DNA of 64,000 bases from Streptococcus mitis (GCF_000722685.1 NZ_JPFV01000015.1:1-64000); one strand, 5' to 3'. Shown: positions 7,689 to 20,126, numbered from the stretch's first letter. Made by a program: numbers and translations. Notes: a model not told the origin generated them from the sequence alone.

Positions 7689-10600
7689 TTATTCTTCATC
7701 ATCACGTTTACGGCGTTTCGCAAACAGACCTAGACCAGTCACAGCTGCCAAAGCTCCAAGGAGTGCAGATGACTTAGAAGCTTCTGTACCTGTATTTGGC
7801 AATTGCTGTCTTGACTTACCTGCTGATTCTGATGGTGTTTCAGAAGATAATGTGTCTGTTGACGCTGATTCTGAAGCACTTGTTGATGCTGATTCAGATG
7901 CTGATGTGCTTGCTGATTCAGATTCACTTGTTGATGCTGATTCAGATGCGCTTGTGCTTGCTGATTCTGATGCCGATGTGCTTGCTGATTCTGATGCACT
8001 TGTTGACGCTGACTCAGAGGCACTTGTTGATGCTGATTCAGAAGCCGATGTGCTTGCTGACTCAGATGCTGATGTACTTGCTGACTCAGATGCTGATGTG
8101 CTTGCTGATTCTGATGCACTTGTTGATGCTGATTCAGATGCTGATGTACTTGCTGACTCAGATGCACTTGTTGACGCTGACTCAGATGCTGATGTACTTG
8201 CTGATTCTGATGCACTTGTTGATGCTGATTCAGATGCGCTTGTGCTTGCTGATTCTGACGCACTTGTTGACGCTGATTCAGAAGCCGATGTGCTTGCTGA
8301 TTCAGAGGCTGATGTGCTTGCTGATTCTGATGCGCTTGTTGATGCTGACTCAGAGGCCGATGTGCTTGCTGATTCTGACGCACTTGTTGATGCTGATTCA
8401 GATGCGCTTGTGCTTGCTGATTCTGAAGCACTTGTTGATGCTGATTCAGATGCCGATGTGCTTGCTGACTCAGATGCTGATGTACTTGCTGATTCTGACG
8501 CACTTGTTGACGCTGACTCAGATGCGTTTGTGCTTGCTGACTCAGATGCTGATGTGCTTGCTGATTCTGACGCACTTGTTGATGCTGACTCAGATGCTGA
8601 TGTGCTTGCTGATTCTGATGCTGATGTGCTTGCTGATTCTGACGCACTTGTTGATGCTGACTCAGATGCTGATGTGCTTGCTGATTCTGACGCACTTGTT
8701 GACGCTGACTCAGATGCGCTTGTTGATGCTGACTCAGATGCACTTGTGCTTGCTGACTCAGATGCTGATGTACTTGCTGATTCTGATGCACTTGTTGATG
8801 CTGATTCTGATGCCGATGTGCTTGCTGACTCAGATGCGCTTGTGCTTGCTGATTCAGATGCGCTTGTGCTTGCTGATTCTGAAGCACTTGTTGATGCTGA
8901 CTCTGATGCCGATGTGCTTGCTGATTCTGAAGCACTTGTTGATGCTGACTCAGAGGCGCTTGTTGATGCTGATTCAGAAGCTGATGTGCTTGCTGACTCT
9001 GACGCACTTGTTGATGCTGATTCAGATGCTGATGTGCTTGCTGATTCAGAAGCCGATGTGCTTGCTGACTCTGATGCACTTGTTGACGCTGACTCAGATG
9101 CTGATGTGCTTGCTGATTCTGACGCACTTGTTGATGCCGATTCAGAAGCTGATGTGCTTGCTGATTCAGATGCGCTTGTTGATGCTGACTCAGACGCACT
9201 TGTTGATGCTGATTCAGATGCCGATGTGCTTGCTGATTCTGATGCACTTGTGCTTGCTGATTCTGACGCACTTGTCGATGCTGATTCAGAAGCGCTTGTG
9301 CTTGCTGATTCTGACGCACTTGTTGATGCTGATTCAGATGCCGATGTGCTTGCTGATTCTGATGCACTTGTGCTTGCTGATTCTGACGCACTTGTCGATG
9401 CTGATTCAGAAGCTGATGTGCTTGCTGACTCAGAGGCACTTGTTGATGCCGATTCTGAAGCTGATGTGCTTGCTGATTCTGATGCACTTGTTGATGCTGA
9501 TTCAGATGCACTTGTTGACGCTGACTCAGATGCCGATGTGCTTGCTGATTCTGAAGCACTTGTGCTTGCTGATTCAGAAGCTGATGTGCTTGCTGACTCA
9601 GATGCACTTGTTGATGCTGATTCTGATGCACTTGTTGATGCCGATTCAGAAGCTGATGTGCTTGCTGATTCTGATGCACTTGTTGATGCTGACTCAGATG
9701 CTGATGTACTTGCTGATTCTGATGCACTTGTTGATGCTGATTCTGATGCACTTGTTGACGCTGACTCAGATGCCGATGTGCTTGCTGACTCAGATGCCGA
9801 TGTGCTTGCTGACTCAGATGCGCTTGTACTTGCTGATTCTGACGCACTTGTTGATGCCGATTCAGAAGCCGATGTGCTTGCTGACTCAGATGCACTTGTT
9901 GATGCTGACTCAGATGCACTTGTTGACGCTGATTCTGACGCACTTGTTGATGCTGATTCAGAAGCTGATGTGCTTGCTGATTCAGATGCTGATGTGCTTG
10001 CTGACTCAGATGCGCTTGTGCTTGCTGATTCTGACGCACTTGTTGATGCTGATTCTGATGCACTTGTTGACGCTGACTCAGATGCCGATGTGCTTGCTGA
10101 TTCTGACGCCCTTGTGGACGCTGATTCAGATGCTGATGTGCTTGCTGATTCTGACGCACTTGTCGACGCTGATTCTGATGCGCTTGTGCTTGCTGATTCT
10201 GACGCACTTGTTGATGCTGATTCAGATGCACTTGTTGACGCTGACTCAGATGCGCTTGTTGATGCTGATTCAGAAGCTGATGTGCTTGCTGATTCTGATG
10301 CACTTGTTGATGCTGACTCAGATGCTGATGTACTTGCTGATTCTGATGCACTTGTTGATGCTGATTCAGATGCGCTTGTGCTTGCTGACTCAGATGCACT
10401 TGTTGATGCTGATTCAGATGCGCTTGTGCTTGCTGACTCTGATGCACTTGTTGACGCTGACTCAGATGCCGATGTGCTTGCTGATTCTGACGCACTTGTT
10501 GATGCTGATTCAGATGCTGATGTGCTTGCTGATTCAGATGCACTTGTTGATGCTGACTCAGAGGCACTTGTTGACGCTGATTCTGACGCACTTGTTGATG

Positions 10601-13600
10601 CTGACTCAGAGGCACTTGTTGACGCTGATTCTGACGCACTTGTTGATGCTGATTCTGATGCGCTTGTGCTTGCTGATTCTGACGCACTTGTTGATGCTGA
10701 TTCTGATGCACTTGTTGACGCTGACTCAGATGCCGATGTGCTTGCTGATTCTGACGCACTTGTTGATGCCGATTCAGAAGCCGATGTGCTTGCTGATTCA
10801 GATGCTGATGTGCTTGCTGATTCTGACGCACTTGTTGATGCCGATTCAGAAGCTGATGTACTTGCTGACTCTGACGCGCTTGTTGATGCCGATTCAGAAG
10901 CTGATGTGCTTGCTGATTCTGACGCACTTGTTGATGCTGATTCAGATGCGCTTGTGCTTGCTGATTCTGACGCACTTGTTGATGCTGATTCAGAGGCGCT
11001 TGTTGATGCTGACTCAGATGCACTTGTTGACGCTGATTCAGAAGATGATGTGCTTGCTGACTCAGAAGCGCTTGTTGATGCTGACTCAGAAGCGCTTGTT
11101 GACGCTGATTCAGAAGCCGATGTGCTTGCTGATTCTGACGCACTTGTTGATGCCGATTCAGAAGCCGATGTGCTTGCTGATTCAGAAGCTGATGTGCTTG
11201 CTGATTCTGACGCACTTGTTGATGCCGATTCAGAAGCTGATGTACTTGCTGATTCAGAAGCTGATGTGCTTGCTGATTCTGACGCACTTGTTGATGCCGA
11301 TTCAGAAGCTGATGTACTTGCTGACTCTGACGCGCTTGTTGATGCCGATTCAGAAGCTGATGTGCTTGCTGATTCTGATGCGCTTGTGCTTGCTGATTCT
11401 GACGCACTTGTTGATGCTGATTCAGAGGCGCTTGTTGATGCTGATTCAGAAGCCGATGTGCTTGCTGACTCTGAAGCACTTGTTGACGCTGATTCAGAAG
11501 CTGATGTACTTGCTGATTCTGACGCACTTGTTGACGCTGACTCAGAAGCTGATGTGCTTGCTGATTCTGACGCACTTGTTGACGCTGATTCAGAAGCTGA
11601 TGTGCTTGCTGATTCTGAGGCGCTTGTTGACGCTGATTCAGAAGCGCTTGTTGACGCTGATTCAGAAGATGATGTGCTTGCTGATTCTGACGCACTTGTT
11701 GATGCTGACTCAGATGCACTTGTTGACGCTGATTCAGAAGCCGATGTGCTTGCTGATTCTGATGCACTTGTTGATGCTGACTCAGATGCTGATGTGCTTG
11801 CTGACTCTGACGCACTTGTTGATGCTGATTCAGAAGCTGATGTGCTTGCTGATTCTGATGCACTTGTTGATGCTGACTCAGAAGCCGATGTGCTTGCTGA
11901 TTCTGACGCACTTGTTGATGCTGACTCAGATGCACTTGTTGACGCTGATTCAGAAGATGATGTGCTTGCTGACTCAGAAGCGCTTGTTGATGCTGACTCA
12001 GAAGCGCTTGTTGACGCTGATTCAGAAGCCGATGTGCTTGCTGACTCAGAAGCGCTTGTTGATGCTGACTCAGAAGCTGATGTACTTGCTGATTCTGATG
12101 CACTTGTTGATGCTGACTCAGATGCTGATGTGCTTGCTGATTCTGATGCGCTTGTTGATGCCGATTCAGAAGCTGATGTGCTTGCTGATTCTGATGCGCT
12201 TGTACTTGCTGATTCTGATGCACTTGTTGATGCTGACTCTGATGCTGATGTGCTTGCTGATTCTGACGCACTTGTTGATGCTGACTCAGAGGCACTTGTT
12301 GATGCTGATTCAGATGCGCTTGTGCTTGCTGACTCAGAGGCACTTGTTGACGCTGACTCAGAGGCGCTTGTTGACGCTGATTCTGATGCGCTTGTGCTTG
12401 CTGACTCTGACGCACTTGTTGATGCTGATTCAGAGGCGCTTGTTGACGCTGACTCAGATGCACTTGTTGATGCTGATTCAGAAGCCGATGTGCTTGCTGA
12501 CTCAGATGCGCTTGTTGATGCTGATTCAGAAGCCGATGTACTTGCTGACTCAGATGCACTTGTTGATGCTGATTCAGAAGCTGATGTGCTTGCTGATTCT
12601 GACGCACTTGTCGATGCTGACTCAGATGCTGATGTGCTTGCTGATTCTGATGCGCTTGTGCTTGCTGATTCTGACGCACTTGTCGATGCTGATTCAGATG
12701 CTGATGTGCTTGCTGACTCAGATGCACTTGTTGATGCTGATTCAGATGCGCTTGTGCTTGCTGATTCAGAAGCGCTTGTGCTTGCTGATTCTGATGCACT
12801 TGTTGACGCTGATTCAGAAGCTGATGTACTTGCTGATTCTGACGCACTTGTTGACGCTGATTCAGATGCTGATGTGCTTGCTGATTCTGACGCACTTGTC
12901 GATGCTGATTCAGAAGCGCTTGTGCTTGCTGATTCAGAAGCTGATGTGCTTGCTGACTCAGAGGCACTTGTTGATGCCGATTCAGAAGCTGATGTGCTTG
13001 CTGATTCTGATGCACTTGTTGACGCTGACTCAGAGGCACTTGTGCTTGCTGATTGGCTTGCACTTGTTGATGCTGACTCAGAGGCACTTGTGCTTGCTGA
13101 TTGGCTTGCACTTGTTGATGCTGATTCAGAAGCTGATGTACTTGCTGATTGGCTTGCACTTGTTGATGCCGATTCAGAAGCTGATGTGCTTGCTGATTGG
13201 CTTGCACTTGTTGATGCCGATTCAGAAGCTGATGTGCTTGCTGATTGACTCGCGCTTGTTGATGCTGACTCAGAGGCACTTGTGCTTGCTGATTCTGATG
13301 CACTTGTTGACGCTGACTCAGAGGCACTTGTGCTTGCTGATTGGCTTGCACTTGTTGATGCTGATTCAGAAGCCGATGTGCTTGCTGATTCTGATGCACT
13401 TGTTGACGCCGATTCAGAAGCTGATGTGCTTGCTGATTCTGACGCACTTGTTGATGCTGACTCAGAGGCGCTTGTGCTTGCTGATTCTGAGGCACTTATT
13501 GATGCTGACTCAGAAGCTGATGTGCTTGCTGATTGGCTCGCACTTGTTGATGCCGATTCAGAAGCTGATGTGCTTGCTGATTGGCTTGCACTTGTTGATG

Positions 13601-15242
13601 CTGATTCAGAAGCTGACGTGCTTGCTGATTGGCTAGCGCTTGTCGATGCTGACTGACTAGCTGATGTGCTTGCTGATTGGCTTGCACTTGTCGATGCGGA
13701 CTGACTAGCTGACGTGCTTGCTGATTGACTTGCACTTGTCGATGCTGACTGACTAGCTGACGTGCTTGCTGATTCTGACGCACTTGTTGATGCTGATTCA
13801 GAAGCTGATGTGCTTGCTGATTGGCTTGCACTTGTCGATGCGGACTGACTAGCTGATGTGCTTGCTGATTGGCTTGCACTTGTCGATGCGGACTGACTAG
13901 CTGACGTGCTTGCTGATTGACTTGCACTTGTCGACGCGGACTGGCTAGCTGACGTGCTTGCTGATTGGCTTGCACTTGTTGATGCTGACTGGCTAGCTGA
14001 CGTGCTTGCTGATTGACTTGCACTTGTCGATGCTGACTGGCTAGCTGACGTGCTTGCTGATTGGCTTGCACTTGTCGATGCTGACTGGCTAGCTGACGTG
14101 CTTGCTGATTGGCTTGCACTTGTCGATGCTGACTGGCTAGCTGACGTGCTTGCTGATTGGCTTGCACTTGTCGATGCTGACTGGCTAGCTGACGTGCTTG
14201 CTGATTGGCTTGCACTTGTTGATGCTGATTGGCTAGCTGACGTGCTTGCTGATTGGCTTGCACTTGTCGATGCTGACTGGCTAGCTGACGTGCTTGCTGA
14301 TTGGCTCGCACTTGTCGACGCGGACTTAGATGCGCTCGTTGAGGCACTTTGGCTGGCACTTGTTGATGCGGACTTAGATGCACTCGTTGAAGCACTTTGG
14401 CTGGCGCTTGTCGATGCGGACTTAGACGCGCTCGTTGAAGCACTTTGGCTTGCACTTGTTGATGCGGACTTAGACGCGCTTGTTGAAGCACTTTGGCTGG
14501 CACTTGTCGACGCGGACTTAGACGCGCTCGTTGAAGCACTTTGGCTGGCACTTGTCGATGCTGACTTAGACGCACTTGTTGAGGCACTTTGGCTAGCACT
14601 TGTCGATGCCGACTTAGATGCGCTTGTTGAAGCACTTTGGCTGGCGCTTGTTGACGCTGACTTAGATGCGCTCGTTGAAGCACTTTGGCTGGCGCTTGTC
14701 GATGCGGACTTAGACGCGCTCGTTGAAGCACTTTGGCTGGCACTTGTTGATGCGGACTTAGACGCGCTTGTTGAAGCACTTTGGCTGGCACTTGTCGACG
14801 CGGACTTAGACGCGCTCGTTGAAGCACTTTGGCTGGCACTTGTCGATGCTGACTTAGACGCACTTGTTGAGGCACTTTGGCTAGCACTTGTCGATGCCGA
14901 CTTAGATGCGCTCGTTGAAGCACTTTGGCTGGCGCTTGTTGACGCTGACTTAGACGCGCTCGTTGAGGCACTTTGGCTCGCACTTGTCGATGCTGACTTA
15001 GACGCGCTCATTGAGGTAGATTGAGATGCATCTGAATCCGATACTGGTGGTTTCACTGTATTTTGTGTACCATCTTTATAAGTAATCGTTACAGTCCCAT
15101 CATCTGATATTCTATATCCTTCATCTCCATCTTTGATACGGTTTGCATCTTTTGGATTTGCTGCTTTCACCGCCTCAAGAATCTTTTGTTTATCTTCTGG
15201 AGACAGGGTTTTGGTATTGCTTACTTGAACCGTTGCTGGAAC
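7689..15242 (-). pseudogene. 3' part of the SRR adhesin: last binding-region module, giant SRR2 stalk, LPXTG anchor
   Basis: This part continues the frame of the upstream adhesin ORF after an in-frame TAG at 15243-15245. The first ~50 codons finish the binding region ([34 protein letters not shown]). About 300 octapeptide repeats of SASxSAST type follow, then [11 protein letters not shown], a hydrophobic stretch and a basic tail (KRRKRDDEE): a sortase LPXTG signal. There is no ATG or ribosome-binding site after the TAG; the first in-frame start-type codon is a GTG (15168-15170) inside a conserved module. So this part is probably not made by itself. Without the TAG the whole gene would encode about 4,116 residues, in the size class of pneumococcal PsrP. 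It is either a nonsense allele or an error in the sequence. Confidence 0.85.
7866..15009 (-). repeat. 24-bp tandem repeat array encoding the SRR2 stalk
   Basis: About 300 copies of a 24-bp unit encode SASxSAST, with x changing along the protein. From about 14320 to 15009 x alternates K and Q ([12 protein letters not shown]). From about 13030 to 14320 it is mainly Q, with E appearing. From 7866 to about 13030 it is almost only E. Rare substitutions (one STRASE, one STNASE, a few SSSE) break the pattern. Serines and threonines are the known O-glycosylation sites of SRR proteins. Very long open frames in the other five frames are a by-product of the repeat. Confidence 0.95.
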
Positions 15243-18200
15243 CTAAGCTGGGAATTTCTTATTCAGTTTCCCTTGAGCTACTACTGTCTGAGTACGTGCT
15301 TCGTTATTAGATAAATCGACTGCTTTAACACCACGGCTCCATTTGTTACCATCAGCATATTGCTTGTTTGCATCATAGGTTGCTGTGTACTCTAGAGTAG
15401 CAGGATTTGTTGTTGAAGCTTCTGTTGGAGTATCTTTAAATCCAGGGGCAGGATCGTTTGATGAATATCCATCTTGGAAAATTCTACTGATATCTGAAGT
15501 TCCATCATGCAATTTCAGAGTTTTAATCTTACCACTATTATCCTTGCCGCTTATGACGATTTTAACTTCATCACCTGCAAAGACCTCGTAGCCTCTTGTA
15601 CCTGGACGAACATTATCTTTAATTGTTTGCTTTTCCCACTTACCTGTCTTATCATTCTTGATATAAAGATCAAAGGTTGGTTCTGGTCTTTCAGTTTCAT
15701 TAGTAATAGTCCCAGACCCTGGCTCTGAAGTTAACACTTCAGTTGTATTTGGACCTGCTGGTACACTTTGAATTGCAGTCACATTACCTGAAGGAAGTAG
15801 ACCATTGTTTGCGGTGTAAGCCGTTCTCAAATCTTCTGCAGTAAAGGTCACGCTGGTAGCGTTATTTCCTGCTTTTTTCGGCGTAATTGTTTGACCTGCA
15901 ACTGTCAAGGTTACGGTTGCTCCTGGAAGAACATTATTTACCGTGATGGTTTGATTTGGCAAACCTCCACGTCCACTTAAGTCTTCAATAACCGGTGGGT
16001 TAACTTCCATTGCCAAATCTGAGATTGGTTTTGTACGAGATTGACCATCTTTATAGGTAATCTTAACATTATTATTCCCTTCGATGGTAACATTCTGGAT
16101 ACGATCTTTTTCTTTTTCTGTAGCTGTATCATGGGAATTCTTAACAGCTTCTATAATGCTTGTTTTTTCCGTATCTGTCAAGGAAGCAAGACTTGTAACC
16201 TTAATCTTCTTATCTGGATTCAAATTAGCATTTCTTACTGCTAGACTACCTTGTTTTATTCTGAAAGTAGAGCCATTTGAACGATTATCTGACGCATCTT
16301 CTGCTGAAATAGAACGGGTTGCAGCATTACCTGTACTATATTGTAGACCGTCTTTAACTTTTCCTGTAACTTCCAATTTAGCTGGATTAGTTGAAGTAGC
16401 TTCCGTCAAAGTAGAAATGTTTGTCGCATTTGCCTCTCCAAATGAATCATCCAAGACATTTGTAACAATCGTTGCACTGGTTGTACCTGAATGGACGTTT
16501 GTTTTCTTGATATAGTTACTATTATCTGTGAAGGTTGTGGTGAAGCGAAGTTCATCACCTGCATAGAAGGTATGTTCTGGTAGATTTTGTGCAGTTGTTT
16601 GCGGAACTACCTTCCACTGACCAGTCGCACGATCCTTCACTTCTACAACAGTTTTTGTCGCCTCAGGTTTAATCGTTTCCTTAGTAATGTTCTTAGTCGC
16701 TATTCCTGATTCCAAAGTTTCATTTGAATTCGTTACAGGGTTAAGGAATTCCTTACTTTGTTTAACTGTTACATTTCCTATTGGAAGAAGACCATTGCTA
16801 TCTGCAACATCAGTAGAAGAGAAGGTTACATTTCCTGCATTATCAGCTTGTTTAGTAACAGTTTTACCACCAATTGTCAAGGTAACCTGCGCATTTGGTA
16901 GAGCATTCGTTACAGTAATTCCTTTATTTGGAAGACCACCTGTATTCGTTACTTGATCATCTGCAATTTGTGGTGGGTTTGGTTTTACTTTAATAGTAAC
17001 AGGAACATTTGCATAATTACTTGGTTGAGTTGTTGAACCTTGTGGTAAAGTAATTTGAGCTTCTTTCTTATAGATACCTGGAGCTGAAGCATCTGGTGTA
17101 GATACCCACTTATAAGTTGTTCCAGCAGGAATCACCACACTAGAATCAGAATTTTTAAGCGCATTGCCCGGATTGTTAATAATATCATTTAGCGGAGCCG
17201 TGTCACCAACTGTTGTAGTATACTCTTGTTTAGCTACCGGATCAACTACCGTATAATCAAATCTCACTTCACTTGTGAGAGCAGGATTTGAAGCTGTTAC
17301 ATCACCAAGACGTCCTTTAGGATAAGTTGCTTTTGCAGTATAGGCAGTATGGTGCGTTTTAGCTGAAGAATCAGTTGTATGCCAAACATCACTAAATTTA
17401 GGTGACCCAGCTTGACTACTTACCGATGCACTTGCATTGTTGTTCAGACGATATTCATAAGCAAATGTTGTTCCTGAAGGAAGAGAATCATTATTGAGAT
17501 ATAGGTTTGAAAATCCACCTATATTATTAGCATATCTACCTCCAACTGCTTTATCACCCGAAGTTGCTTTAAAGGCATAAAATTGACCAGTAACTCCATT
17601 ATTGGTTTTGGTCTCAATTTTTGGATAAACAGTATAATTATAAGTTAAATCTGTTGTAGTTTTGTCTGGGTGTGTTACCGTTAAGGTCGCAGCTCGACTA
17701 CCTACTTCCATTGTAGGAGCTTGTTTCCATGCAAATGTTGTCCCATTAGGGAGGTCAGATGCTCCGCCAACTGGGCGCACAAGACTTCTTTGATTTATAT
17801 TAGACAGCGACTCATTACTTACTGCATAAAATGTGTCAGTCGCTTTCTCCACACCATACTTAACATTTTTTTCGACTATATCCGTGGTTCTATCACGATA
17901 AGTAATGGTAACATCTCCATTATTAGCTACACTTAGGGAACCTTCTTCAGTTCCTTTTTTATAGTCAGTTGAGCCTACACCTGAGCCTGTACCTGAAAGA
18001 AGACCTGCGTTGGCTGTTTTAAAGTTAGCCAAGACTTGATCTTTTTCTGTTTGACTTAGATTTGCTTTGTCATTAACTACGACACTAGTACCTTTCGCAG
18101 GATTTTGTCGGTCGTTAAAACCTTTAATAGTAAAATTGGTAGTCTTTTCATCAGTCAGACCATCAATATCTGTAAGTGTATAGGTGAGTTTATAGGTTCC

Positions 18201-20039
18201 TGGTGTTTCCGGCTCCCAAGCAGTACCCTTACGTCCAATTGTCCCTTCTACATTAATCTTATAGGATGTCAAAGCTCCCGTTTTATTACCTTTAGGACCA
18301 TAGGAATACAAATCCCCCCATCCTCTTTTACTAGTCGCAGGATAGTTCGGCGCACTTACACCTGTAATATTCTTATTAGACGGAGAAGCTTTGATGTTAT
18401 CCATCCCTCTATCATCATCTAATCGTATCTCAAAACCAGTGACTGCATCATCATTATAAAAGGTAAGATTCTCTGGCATCGTAATTGTAGGCTTATTAGA
18501 TGCCGCACGGCTCTGACCAGCTGCACTTCTAGACTGACCTGTCCCACTAGTTGGAACAGTTGAACTGATTGAATCGCTATAATTCCCAGAAGTATCCGCA
18601 CTTGTAAACGGTTGACTGCTTGTAGCAACTCTTGCGTTCAAGCTAGCAGCTTTCGACTGCTTATTTGCAGTGGCATGAACTTCAAGTGTTGCTTCTAGGT
18701 TCCTTTGTTTATCATGGCGGATATCATAGACATACTCATTTCTTGAACCACCACGTTTCTCCATCTCTTGTCCATTAAAGGTCACACGATTAATCGTCGT
18801 ATTGGAATCTACATCCGCAATCAGCCCTACATGATGCAAGGCATTGTTAGCGTGCATATTAATACGCCAAACAACTTCATGAGTATTTGGATTATAATTA
18901 GCAGACGCAATTGAGGCTTTCGTACCATGACTAGAGAATGATGCTCTAGGAGAAGATCCTCTCTCTATCGCTTGTCCATTACGGCCATCACGTTGACCTG
19001 AAGTGGCACGCAAAACTGCATTGGCAATAGAGTTACGAGCTGAAGTTGCCGTGTTAATAACGCTACCAAGATCAGCAGTTGGATCCTTTAAAGCTGACTC
19101 AATCTCAGTAATGGCAGTTTCCACCTTAAGGATGGCTGCACTGGTATCTGGAAGATCTGCCGCCTTAGCTAAATACTCACCCATTTCAGCTGAAATTTTA
19201 GCTAGTTTTTTACGATCTTCTTCATTTTTCTTTGCAGATACTTCTACCGATGACAAGGCACCAGCAGTCACTCCTGCTAAGCTTGTTAATTCTGAATTCT
19301 TATCTGTCAAACCTGTTGCTGACTTAGCAGAGTCCAAGACAGGTGCAAACAAATTAGAGTTTGGCAAACCTTGACTAACTACTTGATTTTCAGCTGAAGC
19401 AGATTCGGATTGTCCAGCAGTTTCAACACTAGCAGTGCTAGTCGCAACCGAACTACCCCCAGAATTGACCACCAATTGACTAGAACTTACAGAAGTACTT
19501 GCTGACACACTTGCTGAAACTGAAGCACTTGTCGACGCACTAACAGAAGCCGAAGTACTTGCTGACACACTTGCAGAAGTGCTAGCGCTCACTGATTGGC
19601 TAGCAGAAGTAGATTCTGAACTAGACACACTCTCGCTTTCTGAGTGTGATAAGCTTGCCGATTCTTCTGGATTTGCTTTCGAAACAGATCCAAGAACGAC
19701 TGAATCATTTGTAGCTAAAACATCCGATGACTCTAATGTCTTTTCAAGAGCAACCGCATCATTAGCATGAACAGTAGTTTGTGTTGCCACTGCTCCGCCT
19801 AATACAGCTCCTGTAGCTGCAAGGCCCCTTATAATATCAAGGCCGGTAATTGTATTGTTTGTTTGGTTCTCAACGACTTCGGTCATAACCTGAGTAGTGT
19901 CAACACTACCACGGAAAACTTTTAACAAACCAAATAAAGAAGTGGAAGCCCGTAGCCAATGCTTACCGGATTTCACTAACTTATAGCGGGTCACACGATC
20001 CGTCTCCCTATATTCACCTTCTTGGCGTCTAAAAAACAT
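15243..20039 (-). CDS. Serine-rich repeat (PsrP-like) adhesin, N-terminal 1,598 residues before an in-frame TAG
   Basis: Residues 1-92 form an accessory-Sec signal peptide: the KxYKxGKxW-type motif (RYKLVKSGKHW, residues 18-28), a hydrophobic stretch, and likely cleavage after TTVHA. Residues about 127-188 are the short SRR1. From 190 on is the binding region. It has beta-rich Rib/Ig-like modules (LTVTHPDKTTTDLTYNYTV) and two ~330-residue repeats starting near 1021 and 1350, each opening with GGLPN..ITV.N.LP. The frame stops at KKFPA-TAG, before the last module of the second repeat. The product would be secreted but lack the stalk and wall anchor. PsrP-family proteins mediate host-cell and biofilm adhesion. 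The ligand cannot be told from sequence. The start has AAGGAAAGGAA upstream and a good promoter. Confidence 0.88.
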   Translation of the reverse strand: MFFRRQEGEYRETDRVTRYKLVKSGKHWLRASTSLFGLLKVFRGSVDTTQVMTEVVENQTNNTITGLDIIRGLAATGAVLGGAVATQTTVHANDAVALEKTLESSDVLATNDSVVLGSVSKANPEESASLSHSESESVSSSESTSASQSVSASTSASVSASTSASVSASTSASVSASVSASTSVSSSQLVVNSGGSSVATSTASVETAGQSESASAENQVVSQGLPNSNLFAPVLDSAKSATGLTDKNSELTSLAGVTAGALSSVEVSAKKNEEDRKKLAKISAEMGEYLAKAADLPDTSAAILKVETAITEIESALKDPTADLGSVINTATSARNSIANAVLRATSGQRDGRNGQAIERGSSPRASFSSHGTKASIASANYNPNTHEVVWRINMHANNALHHVGLIADVDSNTTINRVTFNGQEMEKRGGSRNEYVYDIRHDKQRNLEATLEVHATANKQSKAASLNARVATSSQPFTSADTSGNYSDSISSTVPTSGTGQSRSAAGQSRAASNKPTITMPENLTFYNDDAVTGFEIRLDDDRGMDNIKASPSNKNITGVSAPNYPATSKRGWGDLYSYGPKGNKTGALTSYKINVEGTIGRKGTAWEPETPGTYKLTYTLTDIDGLTDEKTTNFTIKGFNDRQNPAKGTSVVVNDKANLSQTEKDQVLANFKTANAGLLSGTGSGVGSTDYKKGTEEGSLSVANNGDVTITYRDRTTDIVEKNVKYGVEKATDTFYAVSNESLSNINQRSLVRPVGGASDLPNGTTFAWKQAPTMEVGSRAATLTVTHPDKTTTDLTYNYTVYPKIETKTNNGVTGQFYAFKATSGDKAVGGRYANNIGGFSNLYLNNDSLPSGTTFAYEYRLNNNASASVSSQAGSPKFSDVWHTTDSSAKTHHTAYTAKATYPKGRLGDVTASNPALTSEVRFDYTVVDPVAKQEYTTTVGDTAPLNDIINNPGNALKNSDSSVVIPAGTTYKWVSTPDASAPGIYKKEAQITLPQGSTTQPSNYANVPVTIKVKPNPPQIADDQVTNTGGLPNKGITVTNALPNAQVTLTIGGKTVTKQADNAGNVTFSSTDVADSNGLLPIGNVTVKQSKEFLNPVTNSNETLESGIATKNITKETIKPEATKTVVEVKDRATGQWKVVPQTTAQNLPEHTFYAGDELRFTTTFTDNSNYIKKTNVHSGTTSATIVTNVLDDSFGEANATNISTLTEATSTNPAKLEVTGKVKDGLQYSTGNAATRSISAEDASDNRSNGSTFRIKQGSLAVRNANLNPDKKIKVTSLASLTDTEKTSIIEAVKNSHDTATEKEKDRIQNVTIEGNNNVKITYKDGQSRTKPISDLAMEVNPPVIEDLSGRGGLPNQTITVNNVLPGATVTLTVAGQTITPKKAGNNATSVTFTAEDLRTAYTANNGLLPSGNVTAIQSVPAGPNTTEVLTSEPGSGTITNETERPEPTFDLYIKNDKTGKWEKQTIKDNVRPGTRGYEVFAGDEVKIVISGKDNSGKIKTLKLHDGTSDISRIFQDGYSSNDPAPGFKDTPTEASTTNPATLEYTATYDANKQYADGNKWSRGVKAVDLSNNEARTQTVVAQGKLNKKFPA

Positions 20040-20097
20040 TTTTTAGATTCCTTTCCTTCTATATTTATCTGTATTTGGCAATAAAATACCAATCTAT

Positions 20098-20126
20098 ATT
20101 ATACACTTCAAATGCAAGTATTTCAA
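20098..20126 (-). promoter_or_regulatory. Promoter of the SRR adhesin gene
   Basis: On the minus strand, TTGAAA (20121-20126), a 17-base spacer and a perfect TATAAT (20098-20103) predict a start near 20091 and an untranslated leader of about 50 bases before the adhesin ATG. Confidence 0.75.

Noticed and set aside
7524..7733. 69-codon plus-strand frame across the SRR gene end
   Set aside because: It runs through the adhesin terminator and the antisense of its last codons; no promoter or ribosome-binding site.
7739..14983. Very long open frames (up to 1,946 codons) on both strands over the SRR repeat
   Set aside because: They are shadows of the 24-bp repeat, which lacks stops in other frames. 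Their products are low-complexity QNQQAHQ-, LLILTHLL- or [12 protein letters not shown] strings without start sites.
7866..15009. CRISPR-like array
   Set aside because: Units are 24 bp, contiguous, without unique spacers, and code in frame for serine repeats; no cas genes nearby.
15243..15245. Pyrrolysine or other recoding at the TAG in the SRR adhesin
   Set aside because: Streptococci are not known to have the pyrrolysine machinery and nothing in the window suggests it.
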